Source: Thiodiazotropha sp040506705
GTDB taxonomy: Bacteria > Pseudomonadota > Gammaproteobacteria > Chromatiales > Chromatiaceae
Length of the DNA: 64,000 nucleotides
Reading direction: 5' to 3'
Assembly (NCBI GenBank): GCA_040506705.1
Contig: JBEVWG010000004.1
Location: forward strand, 29,265-93,264
Positions 54,353 to 63,576 of this stretch are shown one piece after another. A program made the translations under genes and the position numbers. Within the stretch, counting starts at the first letter, position 1; every line of letters starts with the position of its first letter. The notes beneath the pieces are model-generated. The model saw only the letters and a program-made list of their open reading frames with translations. It was not told the origin of the DNA and did not search any database.

Positions 54353-55111
54353 ATGGTTTCTAAGGTCAGGCCGGTAAAGCGGCTTATTGAACTGTATGAG
54401 CCGGGGGAAGGGAAAGCTCAAGTCATTGATCGACCAGGGCAACTGACTGATGTGTTATGGCGAGCATCACGGGGTGAGCTTGGACGCAGAAACGTAGCGA
54501 TTATCATGATGCTCTTCGGGTCAGGCATGCGAATCAATGAGGTTGCTCAGCTTAAGGTCAAAGATGTTTGCCGACCGAATGGAGAACTGAAAAAGACATT
54601 TTCGATTCCGGCAAAGTATACAAAAACCAACAAGTCACGCATTGCCTATATTGTTGCTCCTCAACACAGGCAGGCGCTTCACTGTTGGCTACAACAGAGA
54701 GTCAACGAGCAAGCCATGATTTCTGAGGATGGAAGCTTCGGGGGACTCTCAGGTGATAGCCCACTCTTCCTTTCAAAGAAAGGCTCTTGGCGAAAGTTCG
54801 CGTTCAACACAAAACGCTACAAAACGAGTGAGGGCATGAAAGAGGTCCTCGTTTGTAGCTCCCTCGAGAACCTGATGCGGGAGATCCTCAAAGGTGCCGG
54901 CATAGAAGGGGGATCGAGTCATAGCGGCAGGCGGACCCTTGCCAGCTGGTTAGATCGCAAGGGGTGCGATCTTGAGTTGATCCGATACATACTCAATCAT
55001 GAAGATCCCGAAATGACGATTGAATACATTGACCCATCGCAGAAGCGAATCGAAGAGGCGTATAAGTCTTTGTTCTTGGGTTTGAAGATGCCCGAGGCGT
55101 TATTGGTATAA
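54353..55111 (+). CDS. Tyrosine recombinase, intact homologue of the 27.4 kb pseudogene
   Basis: 252 residues from ATG 54353 (MVSKVRPVKRLIEL). It lacks a full SAM-like domain. The catalytic residues are Arg in GSGMRINEVAQL, Lys in KYTKTNKSR, HSGRRTLASWL, a NHED His and the Tyr in IEYIDPSQ. It is clearly related, by eye, to the frameshifted copy at 27376-28147 in every block. It lies between the yeh-type operon and the PHP-ATPase unit. It may be the recombinase that moved one of these blocks. Confidence 0.85.
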   Translation: MVSKVRPVKRLIELYEPGEGKAQVIDRPGQLTDVLWRASRGELGRRNVAIIMMLFGSGMRINEVAQLKVKDVCRPNGELKKTFSIPAKYTKTNKSRIAYIVAPQHRQALHCWLQQRVNEQAMISEDGSFGGLSGDSPLFLSKKGSWRKFAFNTKRYKTSEGMKEVLVCSSLENLMREILKGAGIEGGSSHSGRRTLASWLDRKGCDLELIRYILNHEDPEMTIEYIDPSQKRIEEAYKSLFLGLKMPEALLV

Positions 55112-55268
55112 ATTATTTACCAAACATGATATTCGTTTTGGCGAGAAGTTTTCGGTATTTCGTTTACGCAGCTTCGCTTTAGAACACATAAAATAATATG
55201 GTGCATAGTCTGATTTCGACCCAAAGCGGACATAGTTATTAATGCGATAGTAGAGGTTGAAAAGGGAT

Positions 55269-57410
55269 ATGAAAATTGATGTTCACGTCCACACAAAAAA
55301 GACGAAGCAAGGTGACGCAGCCTCTAGAGAGGTCGATGCAAATAGGTTCCACCAAATAATCGCTTCCACAGAAGTGAAAATCGTCGCAATCACTAATCAC
55401 AATGTTTTCGATTTAGATCAGTATGAAGAGTTTACCCATACAGTGGGAGGCGATTTTCAAATATGGCCAGGTGTTGAGCTCGATGTTGTTGTTGAGGATC
55501 GACGCGGACATTTGCTTGTGATTGTCTCTCCTTCGAAGGCAAAAGATCTTGCAAAAGTGATTTGTGAAGTTACAAAAGACACAACCCCAGACGCATTTAC
55601 GATTTCGATCTCAGATGTTGTCTTAACATTTGATCAGCTAAATCCAATCTATATTGCACATTACAAACAGAAGAAACCTGATCTCCTAGATGAGGATATT
55701 GAGTTCATTATTAATAATACGGCAAAAAATAATAGAGTGCTCAAAGAGGCGACTAACGCAGTATCTGCAGGAATATTTATATGTCACGGTCATGCATCTA
55801 TTTACGGATCCGATGTTCAAAATTGGGATAAGTATCAAGCATATCCAGAAAAGCTGCCTGATCTAAGATTACCAGTCGAAAGCTTTGAGCAATTTTGCTT
55901 GTTACTCGATAAAGACAAAGTTGCAATTAACACACTACTGGATCAGAAGTATCCTGAAAAGATTTGCGTAAAGCCCTTCAAAGACGATTTACCGATAGAA
56001 CTAGTCGTCTACGACGATATAAATATTTTCTTTGGTGCAAAGGGGACTGGTAAATCAGACATCTTGGCTGCGATAGCTAGCTTCTATTCTAACAAGGGAA
56101 TTGGATGTAAAAAGTTTGAAGCGGGAACTGTCAGACTGGAAGATGAGTATGACTTAGGTGGCAAAAGTCTAAAAATTGACTTAAAAGATTTTGGGATTGA
56201 ATATTGTAATAAAGAGATAGAGCTGGTTAGGAATGCCTCAGAAGTTGGTGTAACCAGCCTTTCCAAATATAGAAGCTTTTTTTCAGACAGCCTAAAAAAC
56301 AAAAAGGCGCGAACGATCAAAATTAAGGATTTCTCAACAGTCAGCACACAACAGTTTGATAGAAGACTTAAGGTAGTGCTAGGCACGGACGATAACGTAG
56401 TCCAGTTCCTCAATTTTATAGAAGAAAGCGACGAATTTAAAAAATCTATTACCGAAGATGAGCTTCGAACCCTCCGTGTAATTTTAAACAAAGCGTCGCA
56501 AAAACTCGGTGTAGAGGCATTTGATCTGTTTTCTTCTGGGAAGTCTGGTTCTCTCTTTAATCAGCTAGTTGATATTTTCAAGAGCGAAATAACAAAAAAA
56601 ACTGGAACACCATCTAAGCCAAACGGTACAGGGCTCCGTGAATATGCTAGAAACCGCATAGCAATCGAACTGGCGACGCAAATGATTATTCACAACATTG
56701 AACAACCTATAAAAGTCGATCCCACATATATTGGAAATCTAGATGATAAGGGAGACCTTTACTGTACGACTGAAATTCTAATTCAGGATGGTAAAATTAG
56801 CGCGAGTAGATATAAGCCGCTGAGTAAGGTGAAAAAAAATCCGCAGAAGGATTTTGCTAAGGCTATCAAACTAATTAGTGAGAAAGTTTACTCCGAAGAT
56901 TTGTTTAATAGCATTTCAGAACTCAATGAGATCGAGGGGATAGACACCATACCAACATTACTAGAGCTGTTGGTTTTCGATAGGTTCTTTATGATTGATG
57001 AAGAGGAATATAAACCATCCACCGGAGAAGCCTCAATGATTTTGCTTCACAGGGAGCTGAATGAGGACAAGGAAATATATATTCTGGATGAGCCTGAGAA
57101 GAGCCTGGGAAATGAGTACATAAACAATGTAATCGTTCCGCTCATTAAGGAAAAAGCTAAGATTGGAAAAAAGGTATTTATTGCGACTCATGACGCGAAT
57201 ATAGCTGTAAGAACACTGCCGTACAACTCTGTTTATCGTCACCACGATCTAAATGGGTACAAAACATACGTTGGGAATCCGTTCTCGAATAACCTCACTG
57301 ATTTACGAGAAGAAAAAAGTGAAATGGATTGGAAAGAAGTTAGCATGAGGACGCTTGAAGGAGGAAGGGATGCTTTTGGAGAAAGGGGGCAAATCTATGG
57401 AAATCCATAA
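55269..57410 (+). CDS. PHP-domain/ABC-type ATPase fusion (TrlF-like), candidate defence ATPase
   Basis: About 713 residues. The N-terminal PHP phosphoesterase domain has DVHVHTK, VAITNHNVF, WPGVELDVV and a later ICHGHAS, all metal-binding motifs. The ATPase then has Walker A FFGAKGTGKSDILAA (about 260), a degenerate signature TGEASMILLHREL and Walker B IYILDEPEKSLGN, with a switch His in IATHDANIAV. PHP-ATPases of this type are predicted nucleases or phosphatases guided by an SMC-like engine. ATG 55269 was chosen because the PHP motif begins there. It is followed with overlap by a small acidic gene and then an Mrr-like nuclease, forming a compact defence-like unit in an AT-rich block. Confidence 0.82.
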   Translation: MKIDVHVHTKKTKQGDAASREVDANRFHQIIASTEVKIVAITNHNVFDLDQYEEFTHTVGGDFQIWPGVELDVVVEDRRGHLLVIVSPSKAKDLAKVICEVTKDTTPDAFTISISDVVLTFDQLNPIYIAHYKQKKPDLLDEDIEFIINNTAKNNRVLKEATNAVSAGIFICHGHASIYGSDVQNWDKYQAYPEKLPDLRLPVESFEQFCLLLDKDKVAINTLLDQKYPEKICVKPFKDDLPIELVVYDDINIFFGAKGTGKSDILAAIASFYSNKGIGCKKFEAGTVRLEDEYDLGGKSLKIDLKDFGIEYCNKEIELVRNASEVGVTSLSKYRSFFSDSLKNKKARTIKIKDFSTVSTQQFDRRLKVVLGTDDNVVQFLNFIEESDEFKKSITEDELRTLRVILNKASQKLGVEAFDLFSSGKSGSLFNQLVDIFKSEITKKTGTPSKPNGTGLREYARNRIAIELATQMIIHNIEQPIKVDPTYIGNLDDKGDLYCTTEILIQDGKISASRYKPLSKVKKNPQKDFAKAIKLISEKVYSEDLFNSISELNEIEGIDTIPTLLELLVFDRFFMIDEEEYKPSTGEASMILLHRELNEDKEIYILDEPEKSLGNEYINNVIVPLIKEKAKIGKKVFIATHDANIAVRTLPYNSVYRHHDLNGYKTYVGNPFSNNLTDLREEKSEMDWKEVSMRTLEGGRDAFGERGQIYGNP

Positions 57411-57702
57411 GGCAGATATAACTCAAGTTCAAGAAGATTACTTTTTGGAGCTCAAATTACCGGAGAATACTCTCATTATTCCCATCACTCAGGATGTCCC
57501 TAGGGAAATCCAAAAAGTATTCAATAAACTTATAGTGGCTCTTAAATCTGGTGCTTTTAATTTTGAACTTGAAGAAAAAGACGACGGCGACATTATCTAC
57601 CATGTGGTCACAGAGTATATATCTCAGTTGAATGCAGAACTCGAAGATATTTTTCAAGAGCTATGTGAGCACGGCTTAGTGGATAAAACCGAAAACGATT
57701 AA
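57397..57702 (+). CDS. Small acidic protein between PHP-ATPase and Mrr-like nuclease
   Basis: 101 residues from ATG 57397 (MEIHKADITQVQEDYFLELK), with AAAGGGGG upstream. It overlaps the ATPase stop by 14 bases and ends 13 bp before the nuclease. It is strongly acidic (DDGDIIYH; ELEDIFQEL). Possible roles are an inhibitor, an adaptor or a nucleic-acid mimic, but none is supported by homology. The conserved placement between two enzymatic genes would need checking in other genomes. Confidence 0.7.
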   Translation: MEIHKADITQVQEDYFLELKLPENTLIIPITQDVPREIQKVFNKLIVALKSGAFNFELEEKDDGDIIYHVVTEYISQLNAELEDIFQELCEHGLVDKTEND

Positions 57703-57715
57703 ATAGAGAATCAAA

Positions 57716-58972
57716 ATGACTGACATATCAATTACTCTTACAGATATAGATTTCTTACAGGAGCAATTGAATTTTTCAGAAATCAGCCCTGTAGATTTTG
57801 AAAATCTTATATTTCATTTACTCGATGAAATGGGGTTTTCAAATTTAGTGTGGAGAAAGGGCGGAGAAGGAAACTCTGCTACCGATGGTGGACGAGATTT
57901 AGAAGCAACGTTTTGGACTGTTCTGCCTGCTGCGTCCAAAGAGGAGAAGTACTGGTTTGAAGTGAAACATCGAAAAAAACAATTAGAGAAGTCTCAAATT
58001 CAAAGTACGATATTAAATGCTGCAGGAAATAACTTAAAAGATAATGTCGTCATAATTACGAATAAGACCATTTCCAACCCCACATTGGATTGGATAAATG
58101 ATTTTCAATCCACGCATAAGACACCACAAATTTCAGTATGGCAAGGGCATGACCTGGAAATACTATTAAGAAAAAATCCTCGAACACTTGCTAAATTTCT
58201 TCCGTCTTCATTAGCATTTAGCGGTCGTTGTAAAGTAATTGAATCTAAATTTTCAAATCTTATGCTTCTCCCAGCTGGTGGTGAATTAGAAGAATTATGG
58301 GATAAAAGAGATGAGTGCTACCATAATTCGTATCTCACTTTAGTTGCAGTGTTGGCCGAAGTTGCTTATGGAGATGTTACTACTCGGCAATGGGGGTTGA
58401 AATTAGATGAAGCTCAGTTATTTTCGGTTGCAGCTACAGGAATGTTGAATGTTTATCCTTTCATATTCAAATGCTGTGCACTAAACAGGGATCAAACACC
58501 ACTTATTAAAGGTTTATCGTATATTATGGAGTGTCTTTTGCTAAGATATGGCGAGGAGATAACGGCTAAAGTATTGTTTAATCCTGAGGAGTTCGCAGAA
58601 TCGGACGTTGAGCTTCCTGACGAACTGAAGTTTAATCGATATGAACCAATTTTTAACACAATATTTCATGAACTAAGCATTAACTGTAGTGAAAAAAATT
58701 ACTGTTCAAAAGTTAGCCATATGTCCAAGCAGAAGGAATTTAGCTTCTTTAACCGTTTCTTGATCGACCCAGTAAAAGAGGACGAGGATAAAACACTTAT
58801 TTTGAATTCACAGAATTCAAAATGCCAAATTGGCATTATTAGTGACGAAGAATATTGTCCTCTTGGAGACATAAGTACCGCCCCAGAGAATTTTGGTGGT
58901 CTGCTCGAAAAACTTAGATTCGCTCGTGGAGTTATAGTAAACCGATCAGGCGAGTTAAGAGAAAACTCTTAA
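57716..58972 (+). CDS. Mrr-like restriction endonuclease
   Basis: 418 residues. An N-terminal PD-(D/E)xK domain (about residues 20-160) shows FENLIFHLLDEMGF, then DGGRDLEATF with the Asp, and YWFEVKHRKK with the Glu-x-Lys; a QIQSTILNA helix follows. This is the Mrr_cat pattern of type IV-like enzymes, which cut modified or foreign DNA. The remaining 260 residues are an unassigned sensing domain rich in Cys and aromatic residues. It follows the small acidic gene by 13 bp, so the three genes are one operon. Confidence 0.85.
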   Translation: MTDISITLTDIDFLQEQLNFSEISPVDFENLIFHLLDEMGFSNLVWRKGGEGNSATDGGRDLEATFWTVLPAASKEEKYWFEVKHRKKQLEKSQIQSTILNAAGNNLKDNVVIITNKTISNPTLDWINDFQSTHKTPQISVWQGHDLEILLRKNPRTLAKFLPSSLAFSGRCKVIESKFSNLMLLPAGGELEELWDKRDECYHNSYLTLVAVLAEVAYGDVTTRQWGLKLDEAQLFSVAATGMLNVYPFIFKCCALNRDQTPLIKGLSYIMECLLLRYGEEITAKVLFNPEEFAESDVELPDELKFNRYEPIFNTIFHELSINCSEKNYCSKVSHMSKQKEFSFFNRFLIDPVKEDEDKTLILNSQNSKCQIGIISDEEYCPLGDISTAPENFGGLLEKLRFARGVIVNRSGELRENS

Positions 58973-59111
58973 TGCCCGCTAATGGCCGAACTGAGACTTG
59001 CATGAATAGAGAGTATTTAGGAATATTAGATATGATCTGATAGAGGCTAATGAAGCTTGTGTTATTATCGATAACAATATATTTCCGACTTCTACATAAT
59101 TAGGTACGTCT

Positions 59112-59501
59112 ATGGATAGAATACTCGCATTATTTGCTATTATCATCGGTTTTATTGCTCTATATCGTTTTGCAAAATTTGTACTGCAACAAAAATATAT
59201 ACAAGCACTTAATTCACATTGGAACAAGGAATTTACCGTTAACGGAATTAATCTCGTCAATCCCGCTGATTCAAAAATCCTAGGTGACTGGAAAGGCTCT
59301 GGTGTACAAGGGTCTCCTATTCGCACACGTCTATTTCAAACTCGAAAAGGAAATTATGGAATATTCAATTTCTGGTTTCCATTAGAAGGCCTTCCGAAGT
59401 CAGAGGTATCAATGGTTAGTGAAGTACAGGCGAAAGCAGAGCTGCTATCTCGCGATAGGATACAGTATATAAAACTATTCGGTGAGCCAAAGCACATTTA
59501 G
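59112..59501 (+). CDS. Hypothetical membrane-anchored protein (129 aa)
   Basis: Residues 4-25 form a strong membrane segment (ILALFAIIIGFIALYRFAKF), then a soluble domain with NPADSKILGDWKGSGVQGS. Orientation suggests a short N-terminal anchor. No family is recognised. It is separated from the nuclease by about 140 bp, and the AT-rich composition is like the block 55-60 kb. Confidence 0.6.
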   Translation: MDRILALFAIIIGFIALYRFAKFVLQQKYIQALNSHWNKEFTVNGINLVNPADSKILGDWKGSGVQGSPIRTRLFQTRKGNYGIFNFWFPLEGLPKSEVSMVSEVQAKAELLSRDRIQYIKLFGEPKHI

Positions 59502-59577
59502 GCTCAAATATGGACAATTTACCCATATTAATTAAGGCGTTACTATCGAGTTAGGCATGCCTAATTGAGAGAAATAT

Positions 59578-60012
59578 ATGAATATTACTGACGACCAGAA
59601 AAGAGTCATCACAAAATATGACAGTAACGTCCAGATCGAAGGACCTTTACGACTTTTATCTAAACTATTGATTACAGCTGTATTCAGTATGTTAGCTGGT
59701 ATCATACTCCACTTATTCACGTCAGTTGGCTTAGAGAAGATAGTGATAATATCGATATTACAGGGATTGATATTTTATGTTTATGTTCAATTATCTGATC
59801 ATGGCTATATGATGCTGTACCGTCAATTCAAGACTCTCAAAAAAACTGCCATGGAGATTGTGAGATCAAATCATATTGACAGACCTTGCGCTGCAGAGAC
59901 CCTGCTGAGTATGAAAACTCGGCAGCATGTTGACAATTCCCGCTTCATTCGACGTAAGATTGGCCAGAGCGACGATTCGAACTTCTCCCGTGACCACTAC
60001 AATACAAACTAA
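59578..60012 (+). CDS. Hypothetical membrane protein (144 aa)
   Basis: Two hydrophobic segments, about residues 28-48 (LLITAVFSMLAGIILHLF) and 54-74 (IVIISILQGLIFYVYVQL), are followed by a basic C-terminal tail. The start ATG at 59578 has a GAGAG-like site. Function is unknown. It converges with rtcR on the other strand, with 112 bases between. Confidence 0.6.
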   Translation: MNITDDQKRVITKYDSNVQIEGPLRLLSKLLITAVFSMLAGIILHLFTSVGLEKIVIISILQGLIFYVYVQLSDHGYMMLYRQFKTLKKTAMEIVRSNHIDRPCAAETLLSMKTRQHVDNSRFIRRKIGQSDDSNFSRDHYNTN

Positions 60013-60124
60013 TAACAATGATATGAATTGGTGGGAACACGAATGGAATTGGACTCCGGCGGGAAATGGATTAGACACCAAAGGTAGATTGTCTCTTTCA
60101 GAGCTGAGTCTTTATCGGTTCTGT

Positions 60125-61732
60125 TCACTCGCTTCGAACTCTCTCCCAAGTCAAATCAAACTTCGCCAGATATTTACGCAGCCTGTCCGCGTCATTGCTG
60201 CTGCTCTTCCGCTGCCGGGAAGCATTAAACAGCGTCCGTCCCGCCTCAGAGAGGGTGCCAGACTTGGCGCAAACCTTGATCACAGAATCCAGTTGGCAAC
60301 GGTCGAACAAGTCGATCTGTGCAAGTGTTTCAGCTGACAGCAACCGCTCAAGTCCATCGTCGTTGGTACCGTCATTGCGCCATTGATTACGCAGGCGGAT
60401 GATCTCATCTTCTACATCGCTTTCTGTGATACGCCCCCCTTCGGCCAAAGTGGCCAAACGGGAGACCGAGGCGGAGAGTTCACGAAAATTGCCACGCCAG
60501 GCAGTGTCTGGGGCGGTGGCGTAGGCTAGATAACGTTGCCTTGCTGGTTTGTTGAATCTCAGCCGGCGGCCGAGTTCGCCTGCCTGGCGCTCTAACTCAA
60601 ATTCCAGATTGGGCTCGATGTCTTCCGGCCGGTCCACCAGTCCCGGAAGATGGAAGGTCCAGAGGTTGATGCGTGCATAGAGATCTTCGCGGAACCGCCC
60701 CTGCTCGACATCGATACGCAGGTCACGGCAGGTGCCAGCGATCAACTGAAAGTGACTTTCTACCTCATGATCAGATCCCATGGGATAAAAGCGCTTCTCC
60801 TCGATCGCTTTCAGCAGCATTGATTGCTCGTCCAGCCCTAGTTCCCCGATCTCATCCAGAAACAGCAGACCGCCATCGGCCTGCCGGAGAAGGCCTTCGC
60901 GCTCGCCAACTGAGCCGGTGTAGGCACCCTTGGTGTGGCCGAACAAGGCGGACATGGTGCCTTCGCCATGCAGGGTGGCGCAATTGACCTCAACAAAGGG
61001 TCCAGTGACCTGGTGACGCTTGCGTTTGAGCTGATAGACCTGGCGGGCGAGGAACGACTTACCAGCGCCAGTGGGGCCAAGCAGCAGTATCGGAGCAGGA
61101 GAGCGGTTAGCCACTTTCTCAATGGCATCGATCATACGGTTAAAGGCGAGATTTCGGGTCGCGATACCCGATTTCAACAAGTTGAGGGTCTCCTCCCGCT
61201 CCTCGGCGAAGCGCTGGGCGATACGGTCGTAGCGTGACAGATCGAGATCGATGATGGTGAAACTACCCACCTTACCCGCACGCTGTTTGGGGGGCGGCGC
61301 ACTTTGCAACAATCGGGCGGGGAAGTAGTTCGCCTCGGTCAGCAGGAACAAGCAGATCTGGGCGACATGGGTACCGGTTGTGATGTGGATCAGATACTCC
61401 TCTTGCTCCGGCTCGAAGGGGTAGTCACGGGCAAAGCCGTGCAAGGCGGCGTAGACCTGTTCGAAATCCCAGGGATCATCGAGAGGCATGGGGCGCCATA
61501 CTAGCTCAGTTTCCGGCGATATGGCTGCGATATCCTTGGCCACGGTCTCCCTCACGCGCTGGTATCTGTCCGGTTGATAGAAGAGCTCCAGGCGGTCAAT
61601 TAGAAGATCCTCCTGCTGGCAGAGTGAGATGCTTGGACGCCACTTTTCCCAACGACCATTACCGCGGCCCTCATCGAGCACCGCGCCAAGAAAGCCGATA
61701 ACCACCGTCTTTTTCACTTTCACACCATTCAC
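60125..61732 (-). CDS. rtcR: RtcR, sigma-54-dependent activator of RNA repair operon
   Basis: 535 residues. The N-terminal RtcR/CARF-like sensor domain (about 1-180) precedes an AAA+ domain with Walker A GPTGAGKSFLARQ (about 219), the GAFTGA-like loop GHTKGAYTGSVG and Walker B LLFLDEIGELG. A C-terminal helical DNA-binding region ends the protein. RtcR activates the rtc/rsr operon through sigma-54 in response to RNA damage products such as 2',3'-cyclic phosphate oligoribonucleotides. It diverges from rsr, and a matching promoter lies at 61902. The gene is intact. Confidence 0.95.
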   Translation of the reverse strand: MNGVKVKKTVVIGFLGAVLDEGRGNGRWEKWRPSISLCQQEDLLIDRLELFYQPDRYQRVRETVAKDIAAISPETELVWRPMPLDDPWDFEQVYAALHGFARDYPFEPEQEEYLIHITTGTHVAQICLFLLTEANYFPARLLQSAPPPKQRAGKVGSFTIIDLDLSRYDRIAQRFAEEREETLNLLKSGIATRNLAFNRMIDAIEKVANRSPAPILLLGPTGAGKSFLARQVYQLKRKRHQVTGPFVEVNCATLHGEGTMSALFGHTKGAYTGSVGEREGLLRQADGGLLFLDEIGELGLDEQSMLLKAIEEKRFYPMGSDHEVESHFQLIAGTCRDLRIDVEQGRFREDLYARINLWTFHLPGLVDRPEDIEPNLEFELERQAGELGRRLRFNKPARQRYLAYATAPDTAWRGNFRELSASVSRLATLAEGGRITESDVEDEIIRLRNQWRNDGTNDDGLERLLSAETLAQIDLFDRCQLDSVIKVCAKSGTLSEAGRTLFNASRQRKSSSNDADRLRKYLAKFDLTWERVRSE

Positions 61733-61901
61733 CTTCTAATGACGTTCAGGTAAGCCGCAATTAAAAATGATAATAAATTATAACATCATATAAATATATA
61801 TAGCTTATAAGCCAAAATAAGTGTCCGCTACTTATGTCGAATTTCAAGAGAACAAGCTAATAGTCTGTAAAAACAATAGCATGCATGCATACGTGAAAAG
61901 C

Positions 61902-61917
61902 TGGCACGCCCTTCGCT
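61902..61917 (+). promoter_or_regulatory. Sigma-54 promoter (-24/-12) of rsr
   Basis: TGGCACGCCCTTCGCT matches the consensus TGGCAC-N5-TTGCW with one difference in the -12 element and correct spacing. It is about 50 bp upstream of the rsr start at 61968 and in the spacer shared with rtcR. RtcR should activate it. Confidence 0.8.
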
Positions 61918-61967
61918 ATAGGTAGGGGAAATCGGAGATGATTGTATTTAACGAATGGAGCAGCAAG

Positions 61968-63521
61968 ATGGCTAACAAAGCGCTTTTTCCCGGTGCAGCC
62001 CAGCGTTCAATGAAAACCAATACCCTCAACGAAGCTGGTGGAACCGCTTATCGTCTGAGTGATAAACACGCACTGGCGCAGTATGCGGTTACTGGATGCC
62101 TTAACGGTACTTACTATGCCGGAGCGGAGACCCAGTTAGAGCAGGTGATCGAATTGTGCGACCAGGTAGAGCCGGAATTCATCGCCCGCACCGCTATTTG
62201 GTGTCGCCAGAACGGGGGAATGAAGGATATGCCGGCACTGTTGTGTGCTGTCCTTGCCACTCGCGGTAGCGATTGGCTGCCTATCGCCTTCGATCAGGTC
62301 ATCGATAACGGTCGCATGCTGCGCAACTTCGTACAGATCCTGCGTAGCGGTGCACTAGGGCGGAAATCCCTGGGAACCCGACCCAAGCGTCTGGTGCAGC
62401 AGTGGCTGAACCGATCCAGTGAGCAGCAGCTGCTGGCAGCGACGGTGGGTAATGCGCCGTCTCTGGCTGATGTGGTGAAGATGGTACATCCAAAACCGAC
62501 TGAGGCCTGGCGTTCAGCCTTCTTTGCTTGGCTCATCGGTAAGCCCTATGACCTGGCATCGCTGCCGAGTGCACTGCATAGCTTTGAGCGTTACAAGCGT
62601 GAGGGTGGAAAGCTGCCCAAGGTGCCTTTCCAGATGCTGACCTCGCTGCCGTTGAGCGAATCGAAATGGGCAGTCCTGGCTCTGCGAGGAGGCTGGCAGA
62701 TGGTGCGGATGAACCTCAACAGCTTTCAGCGTCACGGCGTCTTCAAACAGCCGAAGATGGTAAAGAAACTGGCGCGGCGTCTGACCGATGAGAAAGCGAT
62801 CCGCAAGGCCAGGGCTTTTCCTTACCAGTTGCTGACCACTTATCAGTCAGCGTCTGGCGTGCCAGATGAGATACGCCAGGCTTTGGAGCAGGCGATGGAG
62901 ATCGCCCTGAGTAATGTGCCTGAGTTGCCCGGGCGGGTGGTTGTTTGTCCCGATGTGTCGGGTTCGATGCACTACCCGGTTACCGGTTGGCGCAGAGGCT
63001 CAACCACCACGACCCGCTGCATTGATGTGGCGGCACTGGTGGCGGCAGCCTTCCTGCGCAAGGACCGGCATACCCTAGTGCTGCCCTTCGACTGGGATGT
63101 CTCCAGGGTGCGCCTGAAAGCGGATGCGGCAGTGATGGAAAACGCCACTAGACTGGCATCTCTTGGGGGTGGTGGAACCAATTGCAGCTCGCCGCTGCGT
63201 TGGTTGAACAAGCGACAGGAGCGGGCTGATCTGGTGTTGTTGGTGTCGGATAACGAGTCATGGATCGACTCTCGCCGAAGTGCCGCTAGCGCGGTGATGA
63301 CGGAGTGGAGCCGGTTCCGGCAACGCAACCCGGCGGCGCGGTTGGTCTGTCTCGATATCCAGCCTTACACCAGCACCCAGGCACCGGAGCGCGAGGATAT
63401 CCTCAACATCGGTGGCTTCAGTGATGCGGTCTTTACCCTGATCGACCAGTTCGCCAGGGGAAAGCTGCAAAGCGGACACTGGGTTGGCGTGATTGAAAAC
63501 CAACAGCTGGCAACAGCATAG
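61968..63521 (+). CDS. rsr: Rsr, Ro60-type TROVE-domain RNA-binding protein
   Basis: 517 residues from ATG 61968, which has GGAG 7 bases upstream; the upstream ATG at 61938 would add 10 residues. An N-terminal TROVE HEAT-repeat ring (about residues 25-330; NEAGGTAYRLSDKHALAQYA) binds misfolded RNA and Y RNA. The C-terminal VWA domain has a complete MIDAS: PDVSGSM, GGGGTNCSS and LVSDNESW. Rsr works with Y RNA and exonucleases in RNA quality control. The gene lies divergent from rtcR and is followed by a Y RNA-like sequence. No rtcB or rtcA is seen downstream; a recombinase lies there instead. Confidence 0.95.
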   Translation: MANKALFPGAAQRSMKTNTLNEAGGTAYRLSDKHALAQYAVTGCLNGTYYAGAETQLEQVIELCDQVEPEFIARTAIWCRQNGGMKDMPALLCAVLATRGSDWLPIAFDQVIDNGRMLRNFVQILRSGALGRKSLGTRPKRLVQQWLNRSSEQQLLAATVGNAPSLADVVKMVHPKPTEAWRSAFFAWLIGKPYDLASLPSALHSFERYKREGGKLPKVPFQMLTSLPLSESKWAVLALRGGWQMVRMNLNSFQRHGVFKQPKMVKKLARRLTDEKAIRKARAFPYQLLTTYQSASGVPDEIRQALEQAMEIALSNVPELPGRVVVCPDVSGSMHYPVTGWRRGSTTTTRCIDVAALVAAAFLRKDRHTLVLPFDWDVSRVRLKADAAVMENATRLASLGGGGTNCSSPLRWLNKRQERADLVLLVSDNESWIDSRRSAASAVMTEWSRFRQRNPAARLVCLDIQPYTSTQAPEREDILNIGGFSDAVFTLIDQFARGKLQSGHWVGVIENQQLATA

Positions 63522-63576
63522 GAGTAGTAAGAGGGGCGGGCAATGGGGCCCGCTCCACCGGGGCATCAGCCCCAAA

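Noticed and set aside
60023..60337. A short + strand gene starting MNWWEHEWNW before the end of rtcR
   Set aside because: Most of it is antisense to the conserved C terminus of RtcR; only the first 30 codons are free, and no family is seen.
63527..63573. GC-rich hairpins after rsr as a terminator
   Set aside because: They are not followed by a T run and lie before the Y RNA, which should be co-transcribed; they are more likely processing or structure elements.
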